From Smittium mucronatum (lineage: Eukaryota > Kickxellomycota > Harpellomycetes > Harpellales > Legeriomycetaceae), in contig LSSL01001789.1 of NCBI GenBank assembly GCA_001953115.1, positions 9,996 through 35,909 of the forward strand: DNA of 25,914 nucleotides. Reading direction: 5' to 3'. Shown here piece after piece: positions 1 to 9,784 of the stretch. Made by a program: the position numbers and the translations under genes. Each line of letters opens with the position of its first letter. The first letter of the stretch is position 1. The notes beneath the pieces are model-generated. The model searched no databases. It was given only the letters and a program-made list of their open reading frames with translations, and had not been told where the DNA came from.

Positions 1-1850
1 GCCAAGAAATTCAATTTTCATTAAATTTACATACAAAGTCTCATCGAAATGATTTTTTTCTCGATTTTAATGATTTTATAGAATTTTATACAAAAAAATA
101 ACTTATATATATTTTTTTGTATCAAATTTAATATAATCTCTATAATAACCTATTTTTACCTTTATTTTATTTAATATATCGATTAAATTGATCATGTAAA
201 ACCAGTTTAATCTTGAATTTCTCATTTTAAATTCATATTAAAATAGTGTTTATTTAAAATAATAGTTGATTTTTAAGAGCTAATATTAAAAAATGTGTGT
301 TTATTTTTTAAAAAAAATAATAGGCGGGGGGGGGGGGGGGGCTAATTTAATTTTTTGAAATGTATAGATAATTTAATATTATATAATTATTTAATACAAC
401 AACCAAATAAGATCAAATCATTTAAAAAAAAATGGAAATAAAAATTCAGATCAAGAATTTAAATTTATAAAATAGTGCAATTTTTATTGATTTTTGTATT
501 TTTATTGATAATGAATATTCTCAAGATAAATTTATATGAAATTCATTTAAATTTTAGTTTTATTCGAATAATATTTCACATTTAATGTAAAAATAAAATG
601 TTAAAACACAATTATATTTAAACTGATATTTTTTAAAAAAAAATCAAAAATTTAAAAAAAGATATTTTTGTGTTAGCTGAAAATAGAGAAAAAAATCACA
701 AAATATAATTTTAACTGTATCTATTATCAGTAAATGCTCGGGTTTAAGGAAGTTTAATGTATTTTTGATTTTGAGATAGTTATTTTCTAAAGACTTTTTT
801 TAAAAAAAGCTCCACGTTATGTAGATTTATAAATTGTATTGACGTAAATTATATTTGAATAATGAATTAAACTGGTTTATTTTCACCGATTTCGAATTTG
901 AATTTATCTGAAACACATCTATTTCAAAACTAAAAGAGAGAATTATAAAAAAGAAACCCCAAATAAAAATTAGAAAAATTGAACTAAAATTATATTTATG
1001 CTAAAACATACTGTCAAATAATAACGCCTAGAAAAGTAGAAATTAATGTAAAAAATGACGTAAATTCTTTTAAAATAAAAAAATTAAAAAATATTAGGAA
1101 AATGAATTTACAGAAGTTTAAATAAATATTATTTACCCTAATATACCCCTGAATCAAATGAATAGACATATCATAAGTTGGATAATTTTTATTTCCATCC
1201 TTTTGGTTTAATTCTGAAAATGAAACGAAGAGTTTTTTTATTTATTCGTTATTTTACTTTAGTTTTTTAATTAAAATCATTGGATCGGATGAAACAATTG
1301 AAAATATCCACCAAGTCCGATAATTTTTAAATTTTTAGTATATAATTCTTTTAGTTTTATTTTATTAAATTTTTTCAGGGGGTTTAATTTATAATAATTT
1401 GGGGTGATATAGTTTTGAGAAATAATTCCAACTTTAAGACACAAAAAAATGTTAGATTTTATTTTTTAAAAAATCATGGACATATTTTTGTAATGACTAC
1501 GAAATAAAGTCAAATCTACAATATTTATATTTTTTATATCACGGAATTTTATATTAAGATAACAGAATTTAAAACCAAATTAAAAAAATATATATAAAAA
1601 GAAAAAGATGTATACAAAATGCTATTATTCTGATAGAATATGCTCTTCTGTTAGGATACCAGCTACGTGTCCTAATTATACAATAAGAGTCGAAATTTAC
1701 TATAGTTTTTTTTTTTGTTAAGATTTAAAATTTCCATTAAATTTATTGATAATATTAAGTTTAATAATCAATTCATTGTTTTTTATAATATATTAAATGG
1801 AAGAAGTTTTGCATATTATTTTGGTATTTGTATTAACTTTTTAGATATAA
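1..1850. other. AT-rich intergenic DNA, no gene recognised
   Basis: Both strands are dense in stops, with long A and T runs and no recognisable exon or RNA gene. The only sharp departure from the background is the G16 homopolymer at 326-341. A short patch at 1618-1690 has higher GC, but no family was recognised in it. Confidence 0.6.
326..341 (+). repeat. Homopolymeric G16 tract
   Basis: Sixteen consecutive G follow a GGC at 323-325 and end at a C, inside DNA that is otherwise almost all A and T. A run this long can form intermolecular or intramolecular G-quadruplex structures and is prone to slippage. It is also a classic place for a sequencing or assembly length error, so the exact count should not be trusted. 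Confidence 0.9.
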
Positions 1851-1945
1851 AATAAAAAGCTTTTTTTTAAAGAATCAGATATACCTCATGGCAACTAAGT
1901 TAAACATTCAGGGTTTTCATAAGGCTTTTTTTTGAAGATATATTA

Positions 1946-2146
1946 TGGATTGAGAGTGTGTTTAATTTTTTTACCCAATGTGGCCTCAACCATGTACCTA
2001 TTTGAAAATATATCGAGGATGGTATTTTGGCAAATAGACTTTTACTATATTACCTTAGATATTCAATCAATTAAGCCGAGAAGCTTGTTTTAGTTGGGAT
2101 AATGATCTTTCATATTCGGAGCTTTCTTTTTTTTACAATTTTTTGA
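1946..2146 (+). pseudogene. Decayed coding fragment, family unknown
   Basis: One forward frame reads as ordinary protein for about 65 codons broken by only two stops (around 2003 and 2072). Visible pieces include WIESVFNFFTQCGLNHVPI, then KYIEDGILANRLLLYYLRYS, then AEKLVLVGIMIFHIRS. Amino-acid usage (Cys, His, Trp, Gly, Asp) is unlike the Lys/Asn/Ile/Phe output of the surrounding AT-rich DNA, which argues for former coding sequence. I do not recognise the family. It may be part of the same dead element as the fragments that follow to 3.2 kb. Confidence 0.4.
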
Positions 2147-2253
2147 ATTAGGTTTTGATTGAGTTATATTTTAATAAAATTTAGTTACAAAAAAGGAATA
2201 CTGTGGATAGAAAAGCATTTATTTATATTCTATAGAAACAAAAAAAGTTGAAT

Positions 2254-2436
2254 TTAACTCTCATTGTTGGCTGAAAATCATAATATGTGATTTTCTGAAT
2301 CAGAGAAATGCTGAAAATTTTCTGTCTTTGATTCGCTGTCGGAATGGGATAAAATATTGTTTATTTTTTGAATAAATCTATCTTCATCAATTTTAGAAAC
2401 AATAGAGCTAGATATAATTCTGTTTATTCTTACTAT
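2254..2436 (-). pseudogene. Possible acidic N-terminal fragment, family unknown
   Basis: On the minus strand about 50 codons are open, then one stop, then nine more codons. The readable part includes IVSKIDEDRFIQKINNIL and an acidic Ser/Glu/Asp-rich run containing SHSDSESKTENFQHFSDSE. Such acidic leaders occur at the start of some cut-and-paste transposases, but that is only a resemblance. There is no in-frame start codon context, splice evidence or conserved domain, so this is low confidence and could be chance. Confidence 0.2.
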
Positions 2437-2460
2437 TCACTACTCCTTACATATACTTAA

Positions 2461-3138
2461 CCCTTTGAGTTAACATTCAAGAAACACATACTTTTTGGGC
2501 TATGCTACGAAAATAATAAAAGATTAACGTTTATAATTGGGAATATTTTAACGAAACTTATTAATAAACGATAAATTTCGGGAATTGGAGCCCAACAAGC
2601 TTTTTTATGTCCAAGAAAGACTAAATATAATTAATGGCACACATCACAGTGGAACATGAGGCTAATTTATCAACGCTTGGGTAAATGAAACAAATAACTT
2701 TTTGAAGTGCGTAATATTATATCAGCTACTTTAGTACTTGAGTCTTATGTTAATCCTCCACGGGTGAAAAGAATGATTTCATTGATGACCGGTTTTAATA
2801 TAAAAGTCAAAATCTCACAAAAATCATCCGTATGTGTCACAAAGATTATTTATCCAATAGTATCGGTTAGAATCTCGAAAAAAAGAAAAATTTACCGAAA
2901 CCAAATTTTCAATTTTGACTTCGATGAAGTCCGTCCTTCTATGGAGGGCCAGATACATTTACCTTTCCCGGGTCCGAAAAAGCACTGGGTTAATACTTTT
3001 AAAATTTAACATTTTTTATTCGATAATAGCAGGACATTCAGTTTATTATATACGGGTAATTATAATAAAAATGTTTGTATCAACCAAAAAATGAAAGACG
3101 TTTTTGTACCACCGGTATTGAAAGAGCATACCCTTTAG
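2461..3138 (+). pseudogene. Decayed coding region, family unknown
   Basis: Several forward segments read like protein in succession. At 2461-2570 there is PFELTFKKHILFGLCYENN. From 2698 a frame stays open for about 100 codons (no ATG at its head), with ESYVNPPRVKRMISLMTG and NFDFDEVRPSMEGQIHLPF. After one TAA at 3007 the same frame continues with RTFSLLYTGNYNKNVCINQK up to a TAG near 3138. Proline, Gly, Asp, Trp and Cys content is far above what random AT-rich sequence gives. Stops and frame changes mean it cannot be a single intact gene, although a gene with unseen introns is not fully excluded. I recognise no family. Confidence 0.4.
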
Positions 3139-3932
3139 CGCCCAGAATGCTCTATGAGTTTCGATTTGATAAACTTGAATAGTAAAATTTAACAATTAAT
3201 ATTAGATGGCCAATCGATTGTAGATTTATTGTACAGCAATTTACAGCAACGAAAATATTGGTAATTTATGATGGTGCAATAAAGCCATATAACTGTTAAA
3301 GAGTCAAACAAACAATTAAAGCTACTGGTGTCTTTTAGAGCTAAAAAACCCTAACCATTGTTTGTATAGCTCATCATTTATTGGATCGGTCTAGATAAGC
3401 ATAAATGTGAATTTATAATTAAATGGTTATATTAGCAGAAAATTGGATGTGATTTCTGAATGATCATTCCTTGAAGAATTGATGAATGTTAGCATGAATG
3501 GAAATATTTAATAAATTATATCCATTTGGAAATTGAGTCGAATGCACTGTACTAGAACAATAATGTAGTTTGGTATTGGATAGTAATTAGATATAAGTTT
3601 GTGTTTCGTAGTTATATGGTTGGTCATAAAAAAGAGTCTGTTTCCCTCCTTACAATGATTCAGGAATTTAAAATCGTAAAGGGAGCATGGTTTTAAATAC
3701 ATAGATATATCCTTAATGATTTGATGTGCACGATACTTTGCATAATAAGAATAGTTCCACCAAATTCAATTCCGGAAGAAAATTGGTTTATTTATAGCTA
3801 ATTTTCGAAAAAAATAATTAAAATACCGATTAGCATCTTCAAGAGCAAAATTCATTACATACTCCTGCATATTACAAACAAAGGTTTGCATTTTAATTTT
3901 CCAAATAAATTGAAAATAAATTGTATGATTAT

Positions 3933-4142
3933 ATGATTTCGGTATTAAAAATTAGTGAATTTCAAAATAATTCAAATTGTAAATCACTCTATTCCTTTTA
4001 TCCGAAGAATGTCTGTAATTGGTCGTTTGTGTTGATCAAACAAAAAAGGGATTTAAAATGCCTAAATAGGAGAGCTAGAGTAGTTTTGACAAAAGACGAG
4101 TTCAGACTTCAGAGCCGAGATTTAAAAAAAAGCCATAAATAG
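3933..4142 (+). pseudogene. Basic Cys/Arg-rich fragment, possible transposase zinc-finger remnant
   Basis: A short open stretch from an ATG at 3933 encodes about 69 residues, the second half being strongly basic, with KRDLKCLNRRARVVLTKDEF near residues 43-62. The pattern K-C-x-N-R-R-x-A-R-V resembles the end of FLYWCH-type or ISXO2-type zinc-binding domains at the N terminus of some eukaryotic DNA transposases. One expected Cys between NRR and ARV is absent. The resemblance is from memory and covers few residues. It lies directly upstream of more coding-like debris, consistent with one dead element. Confidence 0.25.
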
Positions 4143-4199
4143 GATTTATAGGAATCAAATGCTATTGGTAAATTCATGCCATTTCTTTTATAGGATAAT

Positions 4200-5400
4200 T
4201 AACCTATTCAAAAATAAATTGCTGGTAACTACATAAAATGGAACAACAATAAGCTTGGAGCCATAAGAGGGTTGGCTAGAATAGCCGTGGTGGGATGGAG
4301 ATTTAAGACGAAAACTCCCAGGATTCCTGTAAATGTGATCCAAGATTTGCTGAAAAGGTCTATCCGGCCCTTAGTTAGTTTTGAAAACATTTGTAGTTAG
4401 CATCGTTTATGATAATGTTTGTTAAGATTTGAATCGAATTGAAAAAGCCAATGGAATAATGAGGTTTGTGCAACTACGATCTTTGTCAATAAAAACCAGG
4501 GGAAAAAAAGCTAACTATTATAAGATTCCCGATCTCATGGTCATGCAAAAATGACTATTTTTTTCTTTCGGTTTATTAAAGTTAAAGACAAATACTGCAA
4601 TATCTGCTGATTGGAATTACGTGTGAAAATTACATATTTGATAATTAGCACACATGTTTCAGCACAACGTATTATTCTAATCACTGGACTATTTCAATAC
4701 CATTGGACGAAAAAAGTGCAATTGTTGGCGCAATGCGGAGACAATAAGAGCTGACAAAGCTACTCAGCTAAAACGGGGCTGGAATACATTGAACTGACAG
4801 AGTGGTTAGTGACTGGTATCATCTCACAATATAATTCCGTGTTACAAAAAAGATACGGTGATTGGGATTGATCAAGTGAAAACAGCGTAAATGTGCTGTG
4901 TGACAGATGATTTCCATGATAGTCAGAGGGGCTGATGCGATGTATCTATACTGCCCGGTGTGAAGGCTCCTTAGGGTTTGCGCTTTAGAGCTCTACCCAC
5001 TTGCGTTCTCAGCTGGATTGGTCGGAGCCTTGGGAAGATGACACGAGACTTCGCAAGGGGTAGATATTAATCTCTGTGGCATAATAATGTCCAGGGATAG
5101 TGGGCTAATTGGCAAGATATTAGCATAGACTATAATGTGACCAATGAATGGCACGAAACTGGTTCACCAGTGGCGAAAAAGTGTGAATCTCTTCATTCTG
5201 AGACAGTAATTGGATGGAGACAGCAGGGAAAAACACAGGGTTGGAAAGAAGCGAAGATAAGGCTCAGAATCAAATGTGAGAGAGCACAAAAAGCAGTTTG
5301 GGCAAAATAAACACTAGCTGAACCAGGGGGGGGTTTTGGATCCCACTATTGGCTAGGATTTTCTGCCTGTTGGTAAATAAATGAAATGCAGACAAAATAG
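4200..5400. pseudogene. GC-raised tract of broken reading frames, probable dead element
   Basis: Composition changes clearly from the AT-rich flanks, and frames on both strands are unusually open. Forward, 4200-4400 reads ...NNNKLGAIRGLARIAVVGWR then KTKTPRIPVNVIQDLLKRS before a TAG. Around 4780-4860 another forward frame gives EYIELTEWLVTGIISQYNSV. On the reverse strand about 5250-4680 one frame has only a handful of stops over roughly 200 codons. No single frame is intact and no family is certain. A MULE-like transposon is one weak possibility given the fragment just upstream. An 8-G run (5326-5333) and a short palindrome (5158-5171) lie within it. Confidence 0.35.
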
Positions 5401-5928
5401 GGCTCAAACTATAACTATTCTTTTCTCTGATAGAACAATACCCTGAAATCTTCGTTTTTGACTAGCAAATAATAAGGGGAAAATTTTTTCAAGTTATTCG
5501 TTTCTCGTTGCTCTCTTTCGCCCAATATTTCTAACACCTAATCCAAATACATCAATCTTCATTAAATAAGTAAACTCAATCATTTCTGCTTCGATCCACA
5601 CAGGTATTTTTTCTGCTCTTTTGCTTATTTCTCCTTATTTCTAAATTTATACCTAAAAAACAAAAAAGGTGTATGATATATTTCTTCATCTGCTATTATT
5701 GCAGCGTATAGAATACATTTGCCAGCAATAAAATTTCTCCCCTACAAAAAACCTACTCTCCATAAATTCACCTTTGTTTTTTCACTTGAAAGTTTCTTAT
5801 AATAAACAAAGGTGTTGCGCTTTTCTGTCTTTAATTATTTTCTTTTCGTATATTAGAATTTGTCATCAACTCAATAGCGACTTATAGATTTTGTCCACTA
5901 TTAACCACACAACCATTCTTCCAAAATA
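5401..5928 (+). promoter_or_regulatory. Upstream region of the B55 gene
   Basis: About 530 bases separate the last element debris from the B55 start codon. The tract is pyrimidine-rich on the plus strand (repeated CTTTT, TTTCT and CTCTTT strings) and has no coding potential that I can see. The pyrimidine bias toward the start codon is common in fungal promoters and 5' leaders, but no specific factor site or TATA element can be claimed. Confidence 0.35.
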
Positions 5929-7600
5929 ATGTTGGACGTAGTATGTTCCATTTAAAATTTTTCTAGCCTTATTTTTCAACTCATTTATCTCTTTTATTAT
6001 TCTTATAGGATATGGAGACCGGTTGGAAATTTACCCAGTGTTTTGGGGACAAAGCCGAGATTGAAGAAGTTACAGAAGGTATTTTCTCGTTTTAATTTGT
6101 CATCTTCCTTATTTCAAATGTCTTTGTTATTCATCTTCTCAGCCGACATCATATCTACTGTCGAATTCAACCAAACTGGAGAATACCTAGCTACCGGTGA
6201 TAAAGGCGGCAGAGTAGTACTCTTTGAAAGGAATGAAGATGTAAGATTTTGTTTTTTTTTACTTAATCTTCCAGACCCATAATTGATTTATTTTGCTTTT
6301 AGAAACAAGGCTGCGAGTACAATTTTTTTACTGAATTCCAATCACATGAACCCGAATTCGACTATTTAAAAAGTTTGGAAATAGAGGAGAAGATTAATAA
6401 AATTAAGTGGCTCCCCCAGAACAACAACTCGCTCTTCATGCTTACATCCAATGGTATTTGTTTTTATTTTTATTTTTTACATTATCTCAATCATTGCCTC
6501 TCAATAGATAAAACCATCAAGCTTTGGAAGATTTGTGAAAAGTCTCTAAAGATAGTCACCGAAAACAATCTCCTCGATGGTCAGCGGTCTGCTCCTCGCT
6601 CTCTATCTCAACTCCGTCTTCCACAATTATCACTCCGGGAAAACATCATAGCTGCCATTCCCAGAAAAATTTATTCCAATGCTCATGCTTATCATATAAA
6701 TTCAATTTCTGTAAATTCTGACCACGAAACCTTTCTATCAGCTGATGATCTCCGAATCAATTTATGGAATCTCGGCGTCAACAACCAGAGTTTTAGTAAT
6801 TTTTACCTATATATCATCATATCATATCATATCATATCATATTCTCTTATATTTATCATTTCTATTCTTTAGATATTGTTGACATCAAACCATCTAATAT
6901 GCAAGATTTAACAGAGGTCATCACTTCTGCTGAGTTCCATTCAAATTGTAATCAATTTATGTATAGTAGCAGCAAGGGAACTATAAAACTTTGCGACATG
7001 AGAGACTCTTCTTTATGTGACAATTACTCAAAAATATTTGAAGAGCCTGAGGATCCAAGCACTAAAAACTTTTTTTCCGAAATAATTTCTTCTGTTTCTG
7101 ATGCCAAATTCAGCTCTGATGGAAGGTACATCCTATCTCGCGATTACTTGACTCTCCGTTTATGGGATATAAACATGGAATCACATCCTGTAACAACTAT
7201 AAATGTGCACGATTACTTGCGCCCCAAATTATGTGATTTATATGAAAACGATTGTATTTTCGACAAGTTTGAGTGTTCTATGAGCGGTGATGGAAAGAAT
7301 GCAATGACCGGATCCTATAACAATTACTTTAGTATCTACGATCTTCAGAATACCAGTGAAGAGGTTATGCTCCAGGCCGATAAGTCTGCGTTTAAAGCCA
7401 TGAAGGTTCCGTCCTCCGATGGCTCAAATGCCAAGTCTAAAGTTGGTGTTCCCAAGGATGGACGTGAGGGCATTAAAAAGGACGATGTAGATCCTGATTT
7501 TCTTGATTATAGCCGGAAGATCTTGCATTCTAGCTGGCACCCCAAAGAAGACACTATTGCCGTGGCTGCAACCAACAATCTGTTTATTTTTACAAATTAG
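5929..7600 (+). CDS. PP2A regulatory subunit B55 (Cdc55/PR55 family), six coding exons
   Basis: Regulatory B subunit of protein phosphatase 2A. It binds the scaffold A and catalytic C subunits and selects substrates, notably in mitotic exit. Exons: 5929-5937, 6009-6078, 6143-6240, 6303-6453, 6508-6795, 6873-7600; together 1344 nt, 447 aa, the usual length for the family. Every intron is GT...AG, 54-77 nt, and all joins keep frame. It is a seven-bladed WD40 propeller. Family signatures are visible: ADIISTVEF and [12 protein letters not shown] (residues about 27-55), [16 protein letters not shown] (about 78-93), [73 protein letters not shown], and the ending [20 protein letters not shown]. The start used is an ATG in a 9-nt first coding exon; an in-frame ATG at 6012 in exon 2 is an alternative. 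The wording is closest to fungal orthologues. It is convergent with ALG7, with 265 bp between stop codons. Confidence 0.95.
6811..6842 (+). repeat. ATCAT pentanucleotide microsatellite in B55 intron 5
   Basis: Intron 5 (6796-6872) holds about six near-perfect ATCAT units between the donor GTAATT and the acceptor TTTAG. The repeat fills much of a 77-nt intron, so its length is likely to vary between strains without changing the protein. Confidence 0.85.
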
Positions 7601-7865
7601 ATTTTTTTCTCCCAGTCACTCTTTTCATGCACCAACGATTAAAAAACATCGATATATGCCTAATGCTATTCTATATCTTTTCTTTTTCTACTAAAAATAT
7701 AACACATATCGTACATATTAAACTGTTGGTGTATTAATTTTGTATTCTGAATAACAGTTTCAGTGTAAAAAAATGTATTTGGTCAAAATTAACAGATATG
7801 ATAATGTATATTAAAAAGCGCAAGGAATCTCTAAAGGGAGTGCAAATCAAGAAGGAAAGAAGGTA

Positions 7866-9594
7866 TTATTTAAAAACATCTTCATAAAATATAGAGGACA
7901 TAGTATATCTAATAAAGAAAGCGAGGAAGCTGAGTGCGATTTGGGAGTACATGACCAATCGCGTTAGGTCTCTTTCGTGCATGGGACCGAACCAGACGAG
8001 GTAGAGGTTGAGGACGGTGAAATTGGAGACATATAGCATTTTGTTTGATTTAGGATCGCGCCAAACGCGAACGAGATTGAGAAACTCGAAGAGAGAAATG
8101 ATGCGCAGACCGAGGGGAGAGCAGTTTTCGAGGGGGGTTTTGCTGGGAATCAGGAGACCGGTTGGCAAGACAGGAGTTCTGGGTAGGTGAGCAGGGGGGG
8201 CGGTGGGAGGGGTGGAAGAGTTAATTGATGGAGATTGCGATCGCTTTCGGACGGGTTTTATGGTCTGTCTGGGAGTTTCAGGGCTACTGGAGCTGCTGGT
8301 TTCAGGAGAGTGTTGGATAAGACTATCGGTGTTTGAGCTTTGGGAGTCGGAGGCAGAGAGGAAGAGTGATGCAGGGTGCTTTTTCTTAGAAGAGAGAGAG
8401 CCGATTTCGGGGATAGAGCGCAAAGTATTTGGTATTTGGGCATCAGAGGTGTAGTGCAGTTTAGTAAATGCGGGCATGCGGTGGCGGGGACAGGGAACGA
8501 TTCTGAAGAGTTGGGGCAAGGAGTAAATGAAATTCAGGATCTGGAGCAAAAAGAAAAGCAGCAAGGTTTTGGAGAAATGGCCAAGGATGCCGACGCAGGC
8601 AAAGGCCATACCAGCGAAATAGCAGTAAGTGTCGCCAACAAAGACACGGGCTGGATACTTGTTCCACTGGTAAAGAGCCAGAGATACGGATAAAAAGGGA
8701 ATCATGAGGCACAGGGAAAGAGAGTGGTAATATACAGTTTCGTTTTTTGAATATAGGATATGGAGCAAGTTGTTTATGATTATGCAGACAGAAATAACAA
8801 TTGACTGTATCACTTCGACGCCATTGATACCAGCAAGAATGTTTATAGAATTAGTGCAAAATACAGACATCATTCCAATGTAGACATAATAAAAAGCGTT
8901 CAAATCGATAGATACGCCTAATAAGTCACGGAATGGACGAGGAACTATTACGTGGGTAACACCAAAGGAAACGTAGTATACCATAAGAATTGGAATGGAA
9001 GCGATTGTAGGCAGGATAAGTTTAAAGCGCCAACGGAGGTTCAAAACGTCATCGGCGAAACCCAAAAACACCATGCTTTGGAGCGACAGTAAGGCGGATA
9101 AGTATTCGCCAAACTTTTCATATGGGAATCTTCCAAGTATGTGTTTCTTGCCAGCATTTTTGTTGAATATTAGAGGGATAAATAAAATAGTAGCAATCAA
9201 GTAGAAGGTAGCAGCAATAACTCCCATACCTTCGGCCCTAGAAATAATTAAAAAACGCTATTGAAAAAAAAAGAATAAAGGGAACAATTCGGTTGGAGAT
9301 ATGGCAAGAGTCGAAAAAACCACAACAATACTCGGCCCTTATAAAAACATTGCATAAAAATACTTTAAAAAAAAGGAATGCTTACAATACAGGTTTGTTC
9401 TTCTTATTCAGATCGGCTCCATAGAGGCCAACCTTTTTGAACCTCTTTTCGACCTGGGGGATATAGTTGAGCGTGGCAAGGCCAGCCATAACTGAAATGA
9501 TTAGGCATAGAACTATTGGCTCGACATTTAACTTGAAGAGGACATAAATTAGGGGCAGGGCAGAAAAGTAAAGCAGGTTCTTGGGCTTGATCAT
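7866..9594 (-). CDS. ALG7: UDP-GlcNAc:dolichyl-phosphate GlcNAc-1-phosphotransferase
   Basis: ER membrane enzyme (DPAGT1/Alg7, the tunicamycin target) that transfers GlcNAc-1-phosphate from UDP-GlcNAc to dolichyl phosphate, the first step of N-glycan precursor synthesis. Exon 1 is 9386-9594 and exon 2 is 7866-9237, joined over a 148-nt intron (donor GTAAGC, acceptor TTCTAG). The junction restores DLNKKNKPV-LAEGMGVIAA in frame and gives 526 aa. Visible signatures: FLGFADDVLNLRWR with the Asp pair (residues about 132-133), FCTNSINILAGINGVE (about 196-210), RVFVGDTYCYFAGM (about 267-280) and PCPRHRMP (about 318-325), with hydrophobic membrane segments throughout and GPMHERDLT near the end. Human DPAGT1 is about 408 aa and yeast Alg7 about 448. 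The excess here is mostly a Ser/Pro/Thr-rich insertion at about 333-440. It is transcribed toward the B55 gene. Confidence 0.96.
8118..8457 (-). other. Low-complexity Ser/Pro/Thr-rich insertion inside ALG7
   Basis: This part of exon 2 encodes roughly residues 333-440, lying between the conserved PCPRHRMP loop and the C-terminal membrane segments. It contains runs such as SSSSSPETPR, KPVRKRSQSP and STPPTAPPAHLPR. The reading frame is open throughout and no splice signals obviously remove it. In other Alg7 proteins the same loop is much shorter and structured. The segment is probably disordered and exposed on one face of the ER membrane, with many SP/TP sites that could be phosphorylated (inference). 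Confidence 0.8.
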
Positions 9595-9784
9595 ATCTTA
9601 ATAATAAGAACTGCAGGAGTTAAGGCCAAGAGACAAAACAACTTTTATAAATAAATTTTTAAAAAAGAAAAAATCACACACTTGCTGCAGTCTCTACTCG
9701 AGAATTCAGTTGTTTTTCGAACTCTTTATAAATACCAAGCTTGGCGTCTATTTTACATTATTTTCCTAGCCTACTTTTGTAATA
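9595..9784. other. Intergenic spacer upstream of ALG7
   Basis: About 190 bases between the ALG7 start codon and the recombinase relic. This is where the ALG7 promoter must lie unless it extends into the relic. A/T runs are present at 9640-9675, but no distinct motif can be assigned. Confidence 0.4.

Noticed and set aside
4900..5180. GC-richer segment considered as rRNA or tRNA
   Set aside because: No cloverleaf, conserved T-loop or recognisable rRNA core sequence could be placed. The ACTGGT-TC-ACCAGT palindrome at 5158-5171 is too short to indicate an RNA gene.
8008..9204. Several forward and reverse open frames overlapping ALG7
   Set aside because: They lie in other frames of the strongly supported ALG7 exon, have no domain signatures, and are explained by the GC-richer coding sequence and its Ser/Pro-rich insert.
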